Assembly: GCA_024698145.1 (NCBI GenBank)
Contig: JAILRO010000045.1
Span: forward strand, 62,001-126,000
Origin: Lachnospiraceae bacterium
GTDB lineage: Bacteria; Bacillota; Clostridia; Lachnospirales; Lachnospiraceae
Direction of reading: 5' to 3'
Length of the DNA: 64,000 nucleotides
The notes under the pieces are model-generated. The model did no database searches, was not told where the DNA came from, and saw only the letters and a program-made list of their open reading frames with translations. Of this stretch, positions 27,799 to 35,873 are shown one piece after another; position 1 is the first letter of the stretch; every line of letters begins with the position of its first letter. The position numbers and the translations under genes were made by a program.

Positions 27799-28225
27799 AT
27801 GAAAAGTATTGCAGTAATTACCGCCAGAGGTGGAAGCAAGAGAATACCGAAGAAGAACATCAAGGATTTTTGCGGTAAGCCGATTATTGCTTATTCGATA
27901 GAAGCGGCACTTAAATCCGGAATGTTTGATGAGGTAATGGTATCGACTGACAGTGAAGAGATTGCGGAGCTTGCAAAGAAATACGGCGCGTCGGTTCCCG
28001 GAGAATGCACCCAAACGTTCACAGGATTTGGAGCCTATATATCATGATTGTGGACAGTTCTATGTTATGAGACCGGAGAATGTATTGAATCCAAAAAGTA
28101 ATGCCAAAACAGTTCCAATAATAGTGTCTGAACTTGAAGTGCAGGATATTGATAACGAGACGGATTGGAAGCTTGCAGAGATAAAATATAAAATGATGAT
28201 TGGAGAAGATGCGACACATGAATAA
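27799..28225 (+). pseudogene. pseF: pseF (CMP-pseudaminate synthetase) with internal deletion and frameshift
   Basis: The first 67 codons encode a normal cytidylyltransferase start (SIAVITARGGSKRIPKKN, FCGKPIIAYSIEAAL, VMVSTDSEEIAELAKKYG). Near 27994-28001 the sequence jumps, one frame over, to the C-terminal part: PENAPKRSQDLEPIYHDCGQ, then VPIIVSELEVQDIDNETDW. The family is about 230 residues, so roughly 90 residues, including much of the active site, are missing. The frame shift ends the N-terminal part at a stop at 28045-28047. The C-terminal remnant ends at 28225, overlapping the pseI start by 8 bases as an intact gene would. CMP activation of pseudaminate therefore needs another copy elsewhere. 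Confidence 0.85.
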
Positions 28226-29267
28226 GGAAATAACAATTGACGGCAAAGTTATAAGTGAAGATTCGCCAACTTATATAATAGCGGAAATGTCGGCTAATCA
28301 TTTAATGAGTTTTGACCGTGCAAAAGAAATCATATACCGTCTTAAGGATTCGGGAACAGATGCCGTAAAGTTACAGACTTATACTGCTGATACAATAACG
28401 ATAGACAGCGACAGGGAAGAGTTTCAGATTCATGGCGGATTATGGGACGGTTATAATCTGTATTCCTTATACAAGGAAGCATATACACCTTGGGAGTGGC
28501 AGAAAGAGCTTATGGAGTATGCAAACAGCTTAGGACTTGCCTGTTTTTCTTCTCCGTTTGATCATTCGGCGGTTGATTTTATGGAAGAGATAGGAATGCC
28601 GGCATATAAGGTTGCTTCATATGAGATATTTGATATTCCGATGATAAGAAAGATTGCAAGAACAGGAAAACCGATTATCTTTTCAACCGGTATAGCGCAT
28701 ATGGAAGATGTTGAGAGGGCACTTCATGTATGTAAAGAGGAAGGTAATGAGAATGTTGCATTATTAAAATGTACATCCGCTTATCCATGTCCTTATGAAG
28801 ATATGAATATTAAGGCTATTCCTTTGATGAAAGATACATACGATTGTATAGTCGGTCTTTCAGACCATACTTTTGGAAGTGAGGTTGCATTAGGCGCGGT
28901 TGCTCTTGGTGCTCAAATTGTTGAGAAACATGTTACGTTAAAACGTGCAGATGGCGGACCGGACGGTGGTTTTTCTATGGAAATGGAAGAGTTCATTGAT
29001 ATGGTAAGACAGATTCGTAATCTTGAGAAAGCACTTGGCAAGGGGACGTTTGAACTTACGCAAAAACAGGAAAATGAGAGAGGAGCCGGACGTTCACTTT
29101 ACGTTGTTGCAGATGTCAAAGCTGGAGAGGTATTCACAGAAGACAATGTGCGCTCAATAAGACCGGGGCGAGGAATGCATCCGATGTACTATGATGATAT
29201 TCTTGGAAAGAAGGCAAGAAAAGACTTGAAAAAAGGTGAGCCGTTGTCATGGAACGTGATAGAATAG
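28218..29267 (+). CDS. pseI: Pseudaminic acid synthase
   Basis: A 349-residue NeuB-family synthase of the pseudaminate branch, condensing 6-deoxy-AltdiNAc with PEP. Branch-typical features are YIIAEMSANHLMSFDRA, AVKLQTYTADTITIDSD, the GGLWDGYNLYSLYKEAYTPW insert, CFSSPFDHSAVDFM, and ALLKCTSAYPCP. The C-terminal SAF domain has VRSIRPGRGMHPMYYDDIL. GGAGAAG upstream supports the ATG at 28218; a TTG lies at 28200. It is followed by pseC and pseG in one direction. pseB and pseH are not seen in the window. Confidence 0.92.
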   Translation: MNKEITIDGKVISEDSPTYIIAEMSANHLMSFDRAKEIIYRLKDSGTDAVKLQTYTADTITIDSDREEFQIHGGLWDGYNLYSLYKEAYTPWEWQKELMEYANSLGLACFSSPFDHSAVDFMEEIGMPAYKVASYEIFDIPMIRKIARTGKPIIFSTGIAHMEDVERALHVCKEEGNENVALLKCTSAYPCPYEDMNIKAIPLMKDTYDCIVGLSDHTFGSEVALGAVALGAQIVEKHVTLKRADGGPDGGFSMEMEEFIDMVRQIRNLEKALGKGTFELTQKQENERGAGRSLYVVADVKAGEVFTEDNVRSIRPGRGMHPMYYDDILGKKARKDLKKGEPLSWNVIE

Positions 29268-29316
29268 CGGTATTTGAAAAAAGGTAGAACAACTTGGATT
29301 TTATAAGGAGTAAAAT

Positions 29317-30456
29317 ATGTATATACCATACGGACGACAATCTATAGATGAAGATGATATACAGGCAGTGGTTGACGTGCTTCGCTCTGATTATCTTACG
29401 ACGGGACCGAAGGTTGCAGAGTTTGAAAAGAGTGTGGCGGATTATGTAGGGGCAAAGTACGCAGTTGCGGTATCTAACGGAACAGCTGCATTACATATCG
29501 CATGCCTTGCAGCGGGAGTTGGCGAGGGTGATGAGGTAATAACGTCACCGATAACATTTGCTGCGTCGGCCAATTGTGCACTCTATTGTGGCGGCAAGCC
29601 TGTGTTTGCGGATATCAAAAAAGATACCTATAACATAGATCCGGAGGATATTGAAAGGAAGATTACAAACAAAACAAAGGCAATCGTTGCCGTGCACTAC
29701 ACGGGGCAACCATGCGAAATGAATGCGATACATGAGATTGCGAAGAAGCATAACCTCATTGTTATAGAGGATGGAGCTCAGGTTATAAGTGGAGAATATA
29801 AAGGCAGGAAGGTTGGCACGTTGTCAGACATGACAACTTTTAGTTTTCATCCGGTAAAACCTGTGACAACCGGAGAGGGTGGAATGGTTACGACCAACAG
29901 TGAAGAGCTCTATGAGAAGCTGAAGCTTTACCATACTCATGGAATAACAAGAGAAGAGAAATTTCTTGAGAATAATTCTTTGCCTGTAAATGACGGAGCT
30001 TGGTACTACGAGCAGTTGGAACTTGGATATAATTACAGAATTACCGACATACAGTGTGCACTTGGTATCTCTCAAATGAGAAAACTTGATAAGTTCGCTG
30101 CACATAGAAGAGAACTTGCAGCACTTTATGATGAGTTGCTTGCGGATTGCAAGAATATTATAACACCGTATCAGCATCCGGATTGTCTGTCGAGCTATCA
30201 TTTATACATGATACAAGTGCCCGCGGATAGGAGAAAAGAAATCTTTGATAAGTTAAGGGCAGCGGGAGTAGGAGTTAATGTTCACTACATTCCGGTGTAC
30301 AAGCTTCCTTATTATCAGAAACATGGATATGAGAATGTTTGCTGTCCTAATGCAGAGGAGTTCTACAGCCGTGCTATTACGTTACCGTTATATGCGGATA
30401 TGACAAAAGAGCAGGTTGAGTACGTTGCGAAGGTTACAAAAGAAATCTGTGAATAG
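29317..30456 (+). CDS. pseC: UDP-4-amino-4,6-dideoxy-N-acetyl-beta-L-altrosamine transaminase
   Basis: A 379-residue PLP enzyme of the DegT/DnrJ sugar-aminotransferase family, PseC branch. Visible are IPYGRQSIDEDDIQAVVDVL at the start, AVSNGTAALHIACLA (PLP phosphate loop), VIEDGAQVISGEYKG (cofactor Asp), and FSFHPVKPVTTGEGGMV with the Schiff-base Lys of the HPVKxxTTGEGG motif. It aminates C4 of the keto sugar made by PseB. It is 49 bases after pseI with a strong AAGGAG site. Confidence 0.92.
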   Translation: MYIPYGRQSIDEDDIQAVVDVLRSDYLTTGPKVAEFEKSVADYVGAKYAVAVSNGTAALHIACLAAGVGEGDEVITSPITFAASANCALYCGGKPVFADIKKDTYNIDPEDIERKITNKTKAIVAVHYTGQPCEMNAIHEIAKKHNLIVIEDGAQVISGEYKGRKVGTLSDMTTFSFHPVKPVTTGEGGMVTTNSEELYEKLKLYHTHGITREEKFLENNSLPVNDGAWYYEQLELGYNYRITDIQCALGISQMRKLDKFAAHRRELAALYDELLADCKNIITPYQHPDCLSSYHLYMIQVPADRRKEIFDKLRAAGVGVNVHYIPVYKLPYYQKHGYENVCCPNAEEFYSRAITLPLYADMTKEQVEYVAKVTKEICE

Positions 30457-30522
30457 AATAATGATGAACAATGCTATATTTATGGAGATTACAATAACAA
30501 TTTAAGTAAGGAGAAGGTTGTA

Positions 30523-31593
30523 TTGGGTATGGGTGTAGATGTCAAATCAGATAAAACAATATATTTTCGTGTTGATGGCAACGATATAATTGCAACGGGG
30601 CATGTTATGCGTTGCATGTCTATTGCTGCGCAGGTCAAAAAGCTTGGCATGAATGCTGTTTTTGTAACAGCGGACGATTTCCCAAGGGAGCTTATCGAAA
30701 GTAATGGCTTTTCGGTTGATGTGATTGGAACGGTTTGGAATGACCTTGAAAAAGAGACAGAAGTGCTATGTGGATATGTGACTTCTCACAACGTTGAAGT
30801 TCTTGTTATAGACAGTTACTATGTGACACAGGACTATCTTGAAAGGTTATCAGCAATCACGAAGATAGTTTATGTGGACGATCTTTTTAAGTTTGCATAT
30901 CCGGTTCATACAGTGCTTAATCACAGTGTATTTGCGAACGATGATGGATACAGAGAACTGTACATAGGAGAAAATGTTCCAAACCTTTTGGTTGGAGGAG
31001 AATATATTCCTTTGCGAGAGGAGTTTTCGGACATCAACAGGAAAGTGTCACCGGAAGTTAAGAACGTTTTGATAACGACAGGTGGTACGGATATATTAAA
31101 TGTTGCCGGGAATATACTTAAAGCGGTGGATGGTAATGAGCAACTTATGTCGTGTGTATTCCACGTCATAGTTGGATGTTTTAATAATAATAAAGACAAG
31201 TTACGTAGCATTGCTGAACGCTCTGGGGAACATATCATACTGCACGAAAATGTTAATGATATGTCATATTGGATGGTTGCTTGCGATGCAGCAATATCGG
31301 CTTCCGGTTCGACTTTATATGAGTTGTGTGCGTGTGGAACACCGACAATATGCGTAGAAGTTGCAGATAACCAGAAAGGTGCAGATAACTGGGAAAAGGG
31401 CGGCTACATGCTTTATGCCGGAAATGCTGCTAATAATATGGATGAATGCGTGAAAGAATGCATTGACAAACTGATATTATATAATAATAATTTTGAGAAA
31501 CGAGAGCAGATGTCTATTAAAATGCGAGAACTCGTTGACGGTAAAGGCGCAGAGAGAGTTGCTATGTATATAGCCGATATGATTAACGTGTAG
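30523..31593 (+). CDS. pseG: UDP-2,4-diacetamido-2,4,6-trideoxy-beta-L-altropyranose hydrolase
   Basis: A 356-residue GT-B-fold hydrolase that removes UDP before the PseI step. The start YFRVDGNDIIATGHVMRC carries the conserved GxGHxMR-type loop. VIDSYYVTQDYLERL, IVYVDDL, NHSVF and the C-terminal ISASGSTLYELCACGTPTIC motif fit PseG. It begins at TTG 30523, nine bases after AAGGAG; an in-frame ATG at 30529 is possible. No PseH acetyltransferase domain is fused to it. Confidence 0.9.
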   Translation: MGMGVDVKSDKTIYFRVDGNDIIATGHVMRCMSIAAQVKKLGMNAVFVTADDFPRELIESNGFSVDVIGTVWNDLEKETEVLCGYVTSHNVEVLVIDSYYVTQDYLERLSAITKIVYVDDLFKFAYPVHTVLNHSVFANDDGYRELYIGENVPNLLVGGEYIPLREEFSDINRKVSPEVKNVLITTGGTDILNVAGNILKAVDGNEQLMSCVFHVIVGCFNNNKDKLRSIAERSGEHIILHENVNDMSYWMVACDAAISASGSTLYELCACGTPTICVEVADNQKGADNWEKGGYMLYAGNAANNMDECVKECIDKLILYNNNFEKREQMSIKMRELVDGKGAERVAMYIADMINV

Positions 31594-31619
31594 ATAGGCA
31601 ATAATTGAATAATGAAAGA

Positions 31620-31650
31620 GAAATGGCAAGGTTTAAACCCTTGCCATTTC
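31620..31650. terminator. Perfect 12-bp hairpin between convergent glycan genes
   Basis: GAAATGGCAAGG (31620-31631) pairs perfectly with CCTTGCCATTTC (31639-31650) around a seven-base loop. The stop codon of the minus-strand gene (31633-31635) lies in the loop, so one arm is coding. Neither side has a strong T tract, so it may act as a weak bidirectional terminator or protect the 3' ends. Confidence 0.55.
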
Positions 31651-33966
31651 CAATATCTTTTGAAGTTTTATCTTGTAACTGTGCTCATTCTTGACTTTTT
31701 CCTGTCCGTTTCTTGCAATTTCTTCGCGCTCGTCATCATGTTCAAGATAGTATGCAATCTTATTAAGCAGATCCTCCTGGCTTTCATATACTTCAAGGTC
31801 TCTTCCAATCTCAAAGTATTCGGGTATTTCTGCCTGATAGTTGGTAAGAAGAAATCCGCCTGCACCCATTGTATCAAACATACGAAGCGGCATGCCTGTT
31901 CTTATCGGACGATTAGTCATACTTAAATTAATCTTACTGCATTTAAAAATCTTAGGCATCATCGTGACAGAATCGGCGCCACCTCTGACATTTGCCTTTG
32001 GAAATCGCTTTGTATCACTTAAGGTCCACAAGTCGAGTTTGAAGTGCTCGGATATATTCTTAAGCGTCATGAAGCGCTCCTGCTCTGTGCATTTGTATCC
32101 AACATAGGTGTCTGCTATAATTGCTCTGTCATCTTCCGTGTAGTCCTCGCCAAGCGGATACCAGCCGACTTCTTTCTTGAACTGCTTTACGAAATCATCA
32201 GTCATCGCATCCTCTAGGAAATTGTATCCATACACGTTAAGCTGGGCGGCTATAAGACCGTCGACGTAGCCCCTGGTAAAGTCTGATAAGTCGCTTACTA
32301 TATCGTTATAGCGACATTTTTCTTCGTATGTTGAGCCGATAAATGATATATCACAATCATAATTCTTATGGTCCTCGGCTGTAAGCTCAAAAGAATTCCA
32401 GGCCTCGTAGTCGCATGCAAGCGGCATGTAATAAATATTGTTCGGGTTCTTTGGAAGGAACTTATTATACTGACTTCTATCAAACATAAATATCCTATTA
32501 AAAGGAAGTTCTATTGTATTTGAGAAGAGTTCAAAGTCTGGATTATCTACTGTCCAACATACATAAGGGACTTTCATCACATTACAGCATCTTGATACGA
32601 TAGGAATGAAATTAACGGTGAAAACACAGTCGTATTTTTTCTGTTGCATTTTATCGGCAAGAGCCTTTAAGTATTCCTGGTCGTAATCATAACTTGTGAA
32701 GGTTCTTGTCATATAATCCACATCATAATGAAGATATTTAAATGCGTTTTCTATTCCGTCTTCACATATTGAACCACGCTTGCAGAAAAGAATCTTATAT
32801 ACTCGATCAGATTCATTTTTTTCTTGTTCCTTCTTCGAAGACTCCTTTTTCTTTGGCGGAAGCTTGTCGAATTTAATTAGTAACTCATCACGAAGTTCCT
32901 CAAGTACATCTTTGGATAATTCGTAATCCAGGAAATTAAGCATGAGATTATCGAATGCATTGCTTTCCCAAAGCCTGAAAGGATTGCTCTTGAAATCAGG
33001 AACTTCTGATAATATAGTTTCTCTCATCTTAAGGTAGCAGTCGTATGATCTGTCCGGGAATTCCTGAAATACTTCCCACAACATATATACATAATATTTT
33101 TCAAGGAACATCCATTCAATGCAGTCTTTCGTTGTAATCGAAGTTAAATCTTTTTGCGAAGTCTTTTCGCCATCTTCTGTAGCCTTATTATCACTGTTAA
33201 TGCCGGTGTTGTCATCAAACAGTCCACGTTCTCTACAAGTCTGTAAAAATCCAAGAGCAATGGTCATCTTATCAAACTGATATTCCTGACTCTTTCTTTG
33301 TACCGTTCCTTCTGGATTGATGAAGTAGTGATATAATTCCTCGTCTATTCTGTAATATGATTTTGCGTACAAAAATGCAAGATAACAGAAGAAGATATCT
33401 TCGTATCTTATTTGCTCAGGGCAGAATATATCGTTATCGACAAGAAATGATTTTTTAAATACTTTGCTCCAAAGAGCTGTAATACCAATCTGGTCTCCAA
33501 TAAACTTTGCACGAACTTCCGGTTTTGTAAGGTCTAAGTAACCGTTATCCCCTAGTTTTTTCACGGATGTATGATGCTTCTCATCCCTTGAAAGAGCCCA
33601 ACGACATTCCACGAAATCACAATCATATTTTGTGATGGCATCAACCATTTTCTCGAACATGGTTACATCTACCCAATCATCAGAGTCTACGTAGCCGATA
33701 TATGGTGCGGAAGCATATTCAAGAGCAACATTTCTTGCAGTGCCCTGACGTCTGTTTTCCGTAAAATTAATTACAATAATATTATCAGGATACAATTGCT
33801 CTAATTCGTTAAGCTTTGCTAATGTGTTGTCCGTAGAGGCATCATTTACAAATATAAGCTCCATATTCTCAAAACCGATGGTTTGTTTTTTCAAACTGTT
33901 AAAACAGCGGTCAAGATATTGTTCCACGTTATAGCATGGAAGAATTATACTTATCTTCTTCTCCAT
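31633..33966 (-). CDS. Two-domain GT2 / CgeB-type glycosyltransferase
   Basis: A 777-residue cytoplasmic protein. Residues 1 to about 330 are a GT2 domain: KKISIILPCYNVEQYLDRCF, ELIFVNDASTDNT, a GYVDSDDWVD metal motif, and an EQIRYEDIFF catalytic-loop segment. After a Lys/Glu-rich linker near residue 400, the rest is CgeB/DUF3880-like: YKILFCKRGSICEDG, YVCWTVDNPDFELF, NNIYYMPLACDYEAW, SKINLSMTNRPIRTGMPLR, and MGAGGFLLTNYQAEIPEYF. The second half matches the protein at 18617-19786. It could add two successive sugars. The ATG at 33966 follows a GGGGAT site; an upstream in-frame ATG at 34032 lacks one. It reads toward the pse genes. Confidence 0.82.
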   Translation of the reverse strand: MEKKISIILPCYNVEQYLDRCFNSLKKQTIGFENMELIFVNDASTDNTLAKLNELEQLYPDNIIVINFTENRRQGTARNVALEYASAPYIGYVDSDDWVDVTMFEKMVDAITKYDCDFVECRWALSRDEKHHTSVKKLGDNGYLDLTKPEVRAKFIGDQIGITALWSKVFKKSFLVDNDIFCPEQIRYEDIFFCYLAFLYAKSYYRIDEELYHYFINPEGTVQRKSQEYQFDKMTIALGFLQTCRERGLFDDNTGINSDNKATEDGEKTSQKDLTSITTKDCIEWMFLEKYYVYMLWEVFQEFPDRSYDCYLKMRETILSEVPDFKSNPFRLWESNAFDNLMLNFLDYELSKDVLEELRDELLIKFDKLPPKKKESSKKEQEKNESDRVYKILFCKRGSICEDGIENAFKYLHYDVDYMTRTFTSYDYDQEYLKALADKMQQKKYDCVFTVNFIPIVSRCCNVMKVPYVCWTVDNPDFELFSNTIELPFNRIFMFDRSQYNKFLPKNPNNIYYMPLACDYEAWNSFELTAEDHKNYDCDISFIGSTYEEKCRYNDIVSDLSDFTRGYVDGLIAAQLNVYGYNFLEDAMTDDFVKQFKKEVGWYPLGEDYTEDDRAIIADTYVGYKCTEQERFMTLKNISEHFKLDLWTLSDTKRFPKANVRGGADSVTMMPKIFKCSKINLSMTNRPIRTGMPLRMFDTMGAGGFLLTNYQAEIPEYFEIGRDLEVYESQEDLLNKIAYYLEHDDEREEIARNGQEKVKNEHSYKIKLQKILEMARV

Positions 33967-34061
33967 AATAATCCCCTTTTTTCTGCTATTGTCGACTTCG
34001 AAATTATATAAACAGTATATCAGAAAATGCACCGCAAATAAAATAAAAATTGTAAATTCAA

Positions 34062-34091
34062 TGTATAGATTCCTGCATTTGACAAATACTA
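34062..34091 (+). promoter_or_regulatory. Sigma-G-like promoter of spoVT
   Basis: TGTATA (34062-34067), a 17-base spacer, and AATACTA (34085-34091) closely match the forespore sigma-G pattern (TGMATA and CATNNTA). In Bacillus spoVT is a sigma-G gene, so the match is meaningful. It lies 46 bases before the ATG. Confidence 0.5.
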
Positions 34092-34137
34092 TGGCAAAGA
34101 CTTTTTTAGAATATGTTAAATGGAGGAATCATTTATT

Positions 34138-34686
34138 ATGAAAGCAACCGGAATTGTCAGAAGAATAGACGAACTTGGAAGGATTGTTTTACCGAAAGAA
34201 ATAAGAAGAACATTACGAATACGTGAGGGTAGTCCACTCGAGATATATACGGATAAAGACGGTGAGATTATATTAAAGAAATATTCGCCAATAGGTGAGC
34301 TCTCGATTTTTGCACAGGAATATGTTGATGCGACGGCGCAGATACTTGGCTGTCCTGTGTGTGTGACCGACAGAGACCGGATAATAGCTGTGGCGGGAAT
34401 GCCCAAAAAGACGCTTTTGGGAAAGCCACTTCATAAAGAGCTTGAGGATGCGATAAATGATCGTGAAGCGATTATGGCAAGACGTGGTGAGAAGCGATAT
34501 ATTAAGATTACCGGCGAAAATGATGACATATACGATGGTGAAATTGTGCAGACAATTATATGCGAGGGTGATGCAATCGGCTCGGTAATTATTCTTAATA
34601 AAGACAACAAAAACCCACTTACAGAGACAGAAAGAAAGGCTGCGGTTATTGCAGCAAACTTTTTGGGTCGTCAGATGGAGAGTTAG
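34138..34686 (+). CDS. spoVT: Stage V sporulation protein T
   Basis: A 182-residue forespore transcription regulator, close to the Bacillus length of 178. The N-terminal 50 residues are an AbrB/MazE swapped-hairpin DNA-binding domain (MKATGIVRRIDELGRIVLPK, EIRRTLRIREGSPLEIY). The remainder is a GAF-like sensor domain (VCVTDRDRIIAVAGMPK, GSVIILNKDN). GGAGGAAT precedes the ATG at 34138; the earlier ATG at 34120 overlaps that ribosome site. It stands alone between a glycan gene on the other strand and hup. Confidence 0.93.
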   Translation: MKATGIVRRIDELGRIVLPKEIRRTLRIREGSPLEIYTDKDGEIILKKYSPIGELSIFAQEYVDATAQILGCPVCVTDRDRIIAVAGMPKKTLLGKPLHKELEDAINDREAIMARRGEKRYIKITGENDDIYDGEIVQTIICEGDAIGSVIILNKDNKNPLTETERKAAVIAANFLGRQMES

Positions 34687-34696
34687 AAGTATTTTT

Positions 34697-34742
34697 GCCG
34701 TATTTTATATGTGGAAATTCAACATAAAATACGGCATTTTTA
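34697..34742 (+). terminator. Terminator after spoVT
   Basis: GCCGTATTTTATATGT (34697-34712) pairs, with one small bulge, with ACATAAAATACGGC (34722-34735), followed by ATTTTT. Confidence 0.8.
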
Positions 34743-34815
34743 ATAGTTTTTTTGATATTTTGACAAGGAAATTTCTGCTAAATTGTACAAAAAACCGAAG
34801 AAATTACCTATTTGC

Positions 34816-34844
34816 TTGACAAATAACGACTAAACGAGTATAAC
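34816..34844 (+). promoter_or_regulatory. Sigma-A promoter of the HU gene
   Basis: A perfect TTGACA (34816-34821), a 17-base spacer and TATAAC (34839-34844) lie 73 bases before the start codon. The strength suits an abundant nucleoid protein. Confidence 0.8.
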
Positions 34845-34917
34845 TACTGTTAGGACTTGTCCGAATGGATGAGGAATGAAGCAAATACTATATATTATAA
34901 GAGGAGGAACTATTCCT

Positions 34918-35199
34918 ATGAACAAAGCAGAGTTAGTAGCAGCTATGGCTGAGAAAACTGAATTATCAAAGAAAGACGCTGAGAAGGCACTTAAGGCTTT
35001 CACAGATGTAGTAGCAGCAGAGTTAACAAAGGGTGAGAAGATCCAGTTAGTTGGCTTCGGTACATTCGAGGTTGTTAAGAGACCTGCAAGAGAGGGAAGA
35101 AATCCTAAGACTGGTAAGTCTATGAAGATCGCTGCCTCTAAGGCACCTAAGTTCAAAGCTGGTAAGGCTCTTAAGGATTCTGTTAATAAGAAGAAATAA
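34918..35199 (+). CDS. hup: DNA-binding protein HU
   Basis: A 93-residue nucleoid protein of normal length. MNKAELVAAMAEKTELSKKD is the dimerisation helix region, GFGTFEVVKRPAREGRNPKT the beta-arm with the conserved RxGRNPKTG, and it ends in a Lys-rich helix. It bends DNA non-specifically. It has a consensus promoter, an AGGAGGA site and its own terminator. Codon use is markedly biased (many GCA, AAG and GTA), as in highly expressed genes. It heads the conserved hup-rqcP-yabP-yabQ order. Confidence 0.96.
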   Translation: MNKAELVAAMAEKTELSKKDAEKALKAFTDVVAAELTKGEKIQLVGFGTFEVVKRPAREGRNPKTGKSMKIAASKAPKFKAGKALKDSVNKKK

Positions 35200-35222
35200 T
35201 TTTGAATCTAAAGTGACTTTTG

Positions 35223-35262
35223 AGAAGGCTGTTGTATGATACAATGGCCTTCTTTGTTTTTT
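35223..35262 (+). terminator. Terminator after HU gene
   Basis: AGAAGGC (35223-35229) pairs with GCCTTCT (35247-35253), with TTGTAT/ATACAA pairing inside, followed by a T-rich tract that runs into the AAGGAG site of the next gene. Read-through into rqcP is probably partial. Confidence 0.7.
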
Positions 35263-35273
35263 AAGGAGATAAT

Positions 35274-35513
35274 ATGAGACTTGATAAATACTTAAAAGTA
35301 TCCAGACTAATAAAAAGAAGAACTGTTGCTAATGATGCCTGTGATGCGGGTAGAGTAATGGTCAACGGTAAAGTGGCCAAGGCATCCTGTGATGTCAAGG
35401 TTGGCGACAGAATAGATATCGAATTCGGTAATAAGGCAGTTTCCGTTGAAGTTACCATGATTGCGGATACAACCAAAAAAGAAGACGCAAAAGAAATGTT
35501 CAAATATTTATAG
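35274..35513 (+). CDS. rqcP: S4-domain RNA-binding protein RqcP (YabO/Hsp15-like)
   Basis: A 79-residue S4 domain (MRLDKYLKVSRLIKRRTVAN, DAGRVMVNGKVAKASCDVKV). In Firmicutes this protein binds the obstructed 50S subunit and helps RqcH add C-terminal alanine tails to stalled nascent chains. The position directly downstream of hup and upstream of yabP is the standard Clostridia order. AAGGAGAT precedes the ATG. Confidence 0.88.
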   Translation: MRLDKYLKVSRLIKRRTVANDACDAGRVMVNGKVAKASCDVKVGDRIDIEFGNKAVSVEVTMIADTTKKEDAKEMFKYL

Positions 35514-35581
35514 TATTTTTTTAGGCCTTTTATCATAAAGTGTTTATATAAAACATAATTGTTATGATGGGAGGCACATAT

Positions 35582-35866
35582 ATGGACGAGGTCAAAAACA
35601 CCAAATCTCACAGGATAACTCTTAACAATCGTGGCTTGGGCGTGGTTACAGGAGTTAATGCTGTTATATCCTTTGATCCGAATGAAGTACTTCTTGAAAC
35701 GGAACAGGGAATGTTGCTTATTAAAGGCAGTGAGTTAAATGTAACAAAGCTTACGCTCGAAAAGGGCGAAGTCGAAGTTGATGGCAGAGTTGATTCATTT
35801 ACTTATTCCGATATGAAGTCGGGGATAAAGGAAGATAACTCGATTTTTAACAGGCTGTTTAAGTAG
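35582..35866 (+). CDS. yabP: Sporulation protein YabP
   Basis: A 94-residue YabP/YqfC-family protein (HRITLNNRGLGVVTGVNAVI, FDPNEVLLETEQGMLLIKGS, LNVTKLTLEKGEVEVDGRVD). In Bacillus yabP is part of a sporulation-induced pair with yabQ. The ATG at 35582 is seven bases after GGGAGG; an earlier in-frame ATG at 35564 overlaps that site. yabQ follows after seven bases. Confidence 0.9.
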   Translation: MDEVKNTKSHRITLNNRGLGVVTGVNAVISFDPNEVLLETEQGMLLIKGSELNVTKLTLEKGEVEVDGRVDSFTYSDMKSGIKEDNSIFNRLFK

Positions 35867-35873
35867 GTGAAAT

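Noticed and set aside
31612-31926. Plus-strand open frame of 104 codons opposite the end of the GT2/CgeB gene
   Set aside because: It is antisense to the conserved MGAGGFLLTNYQ region and begins in the convergent hairpin.
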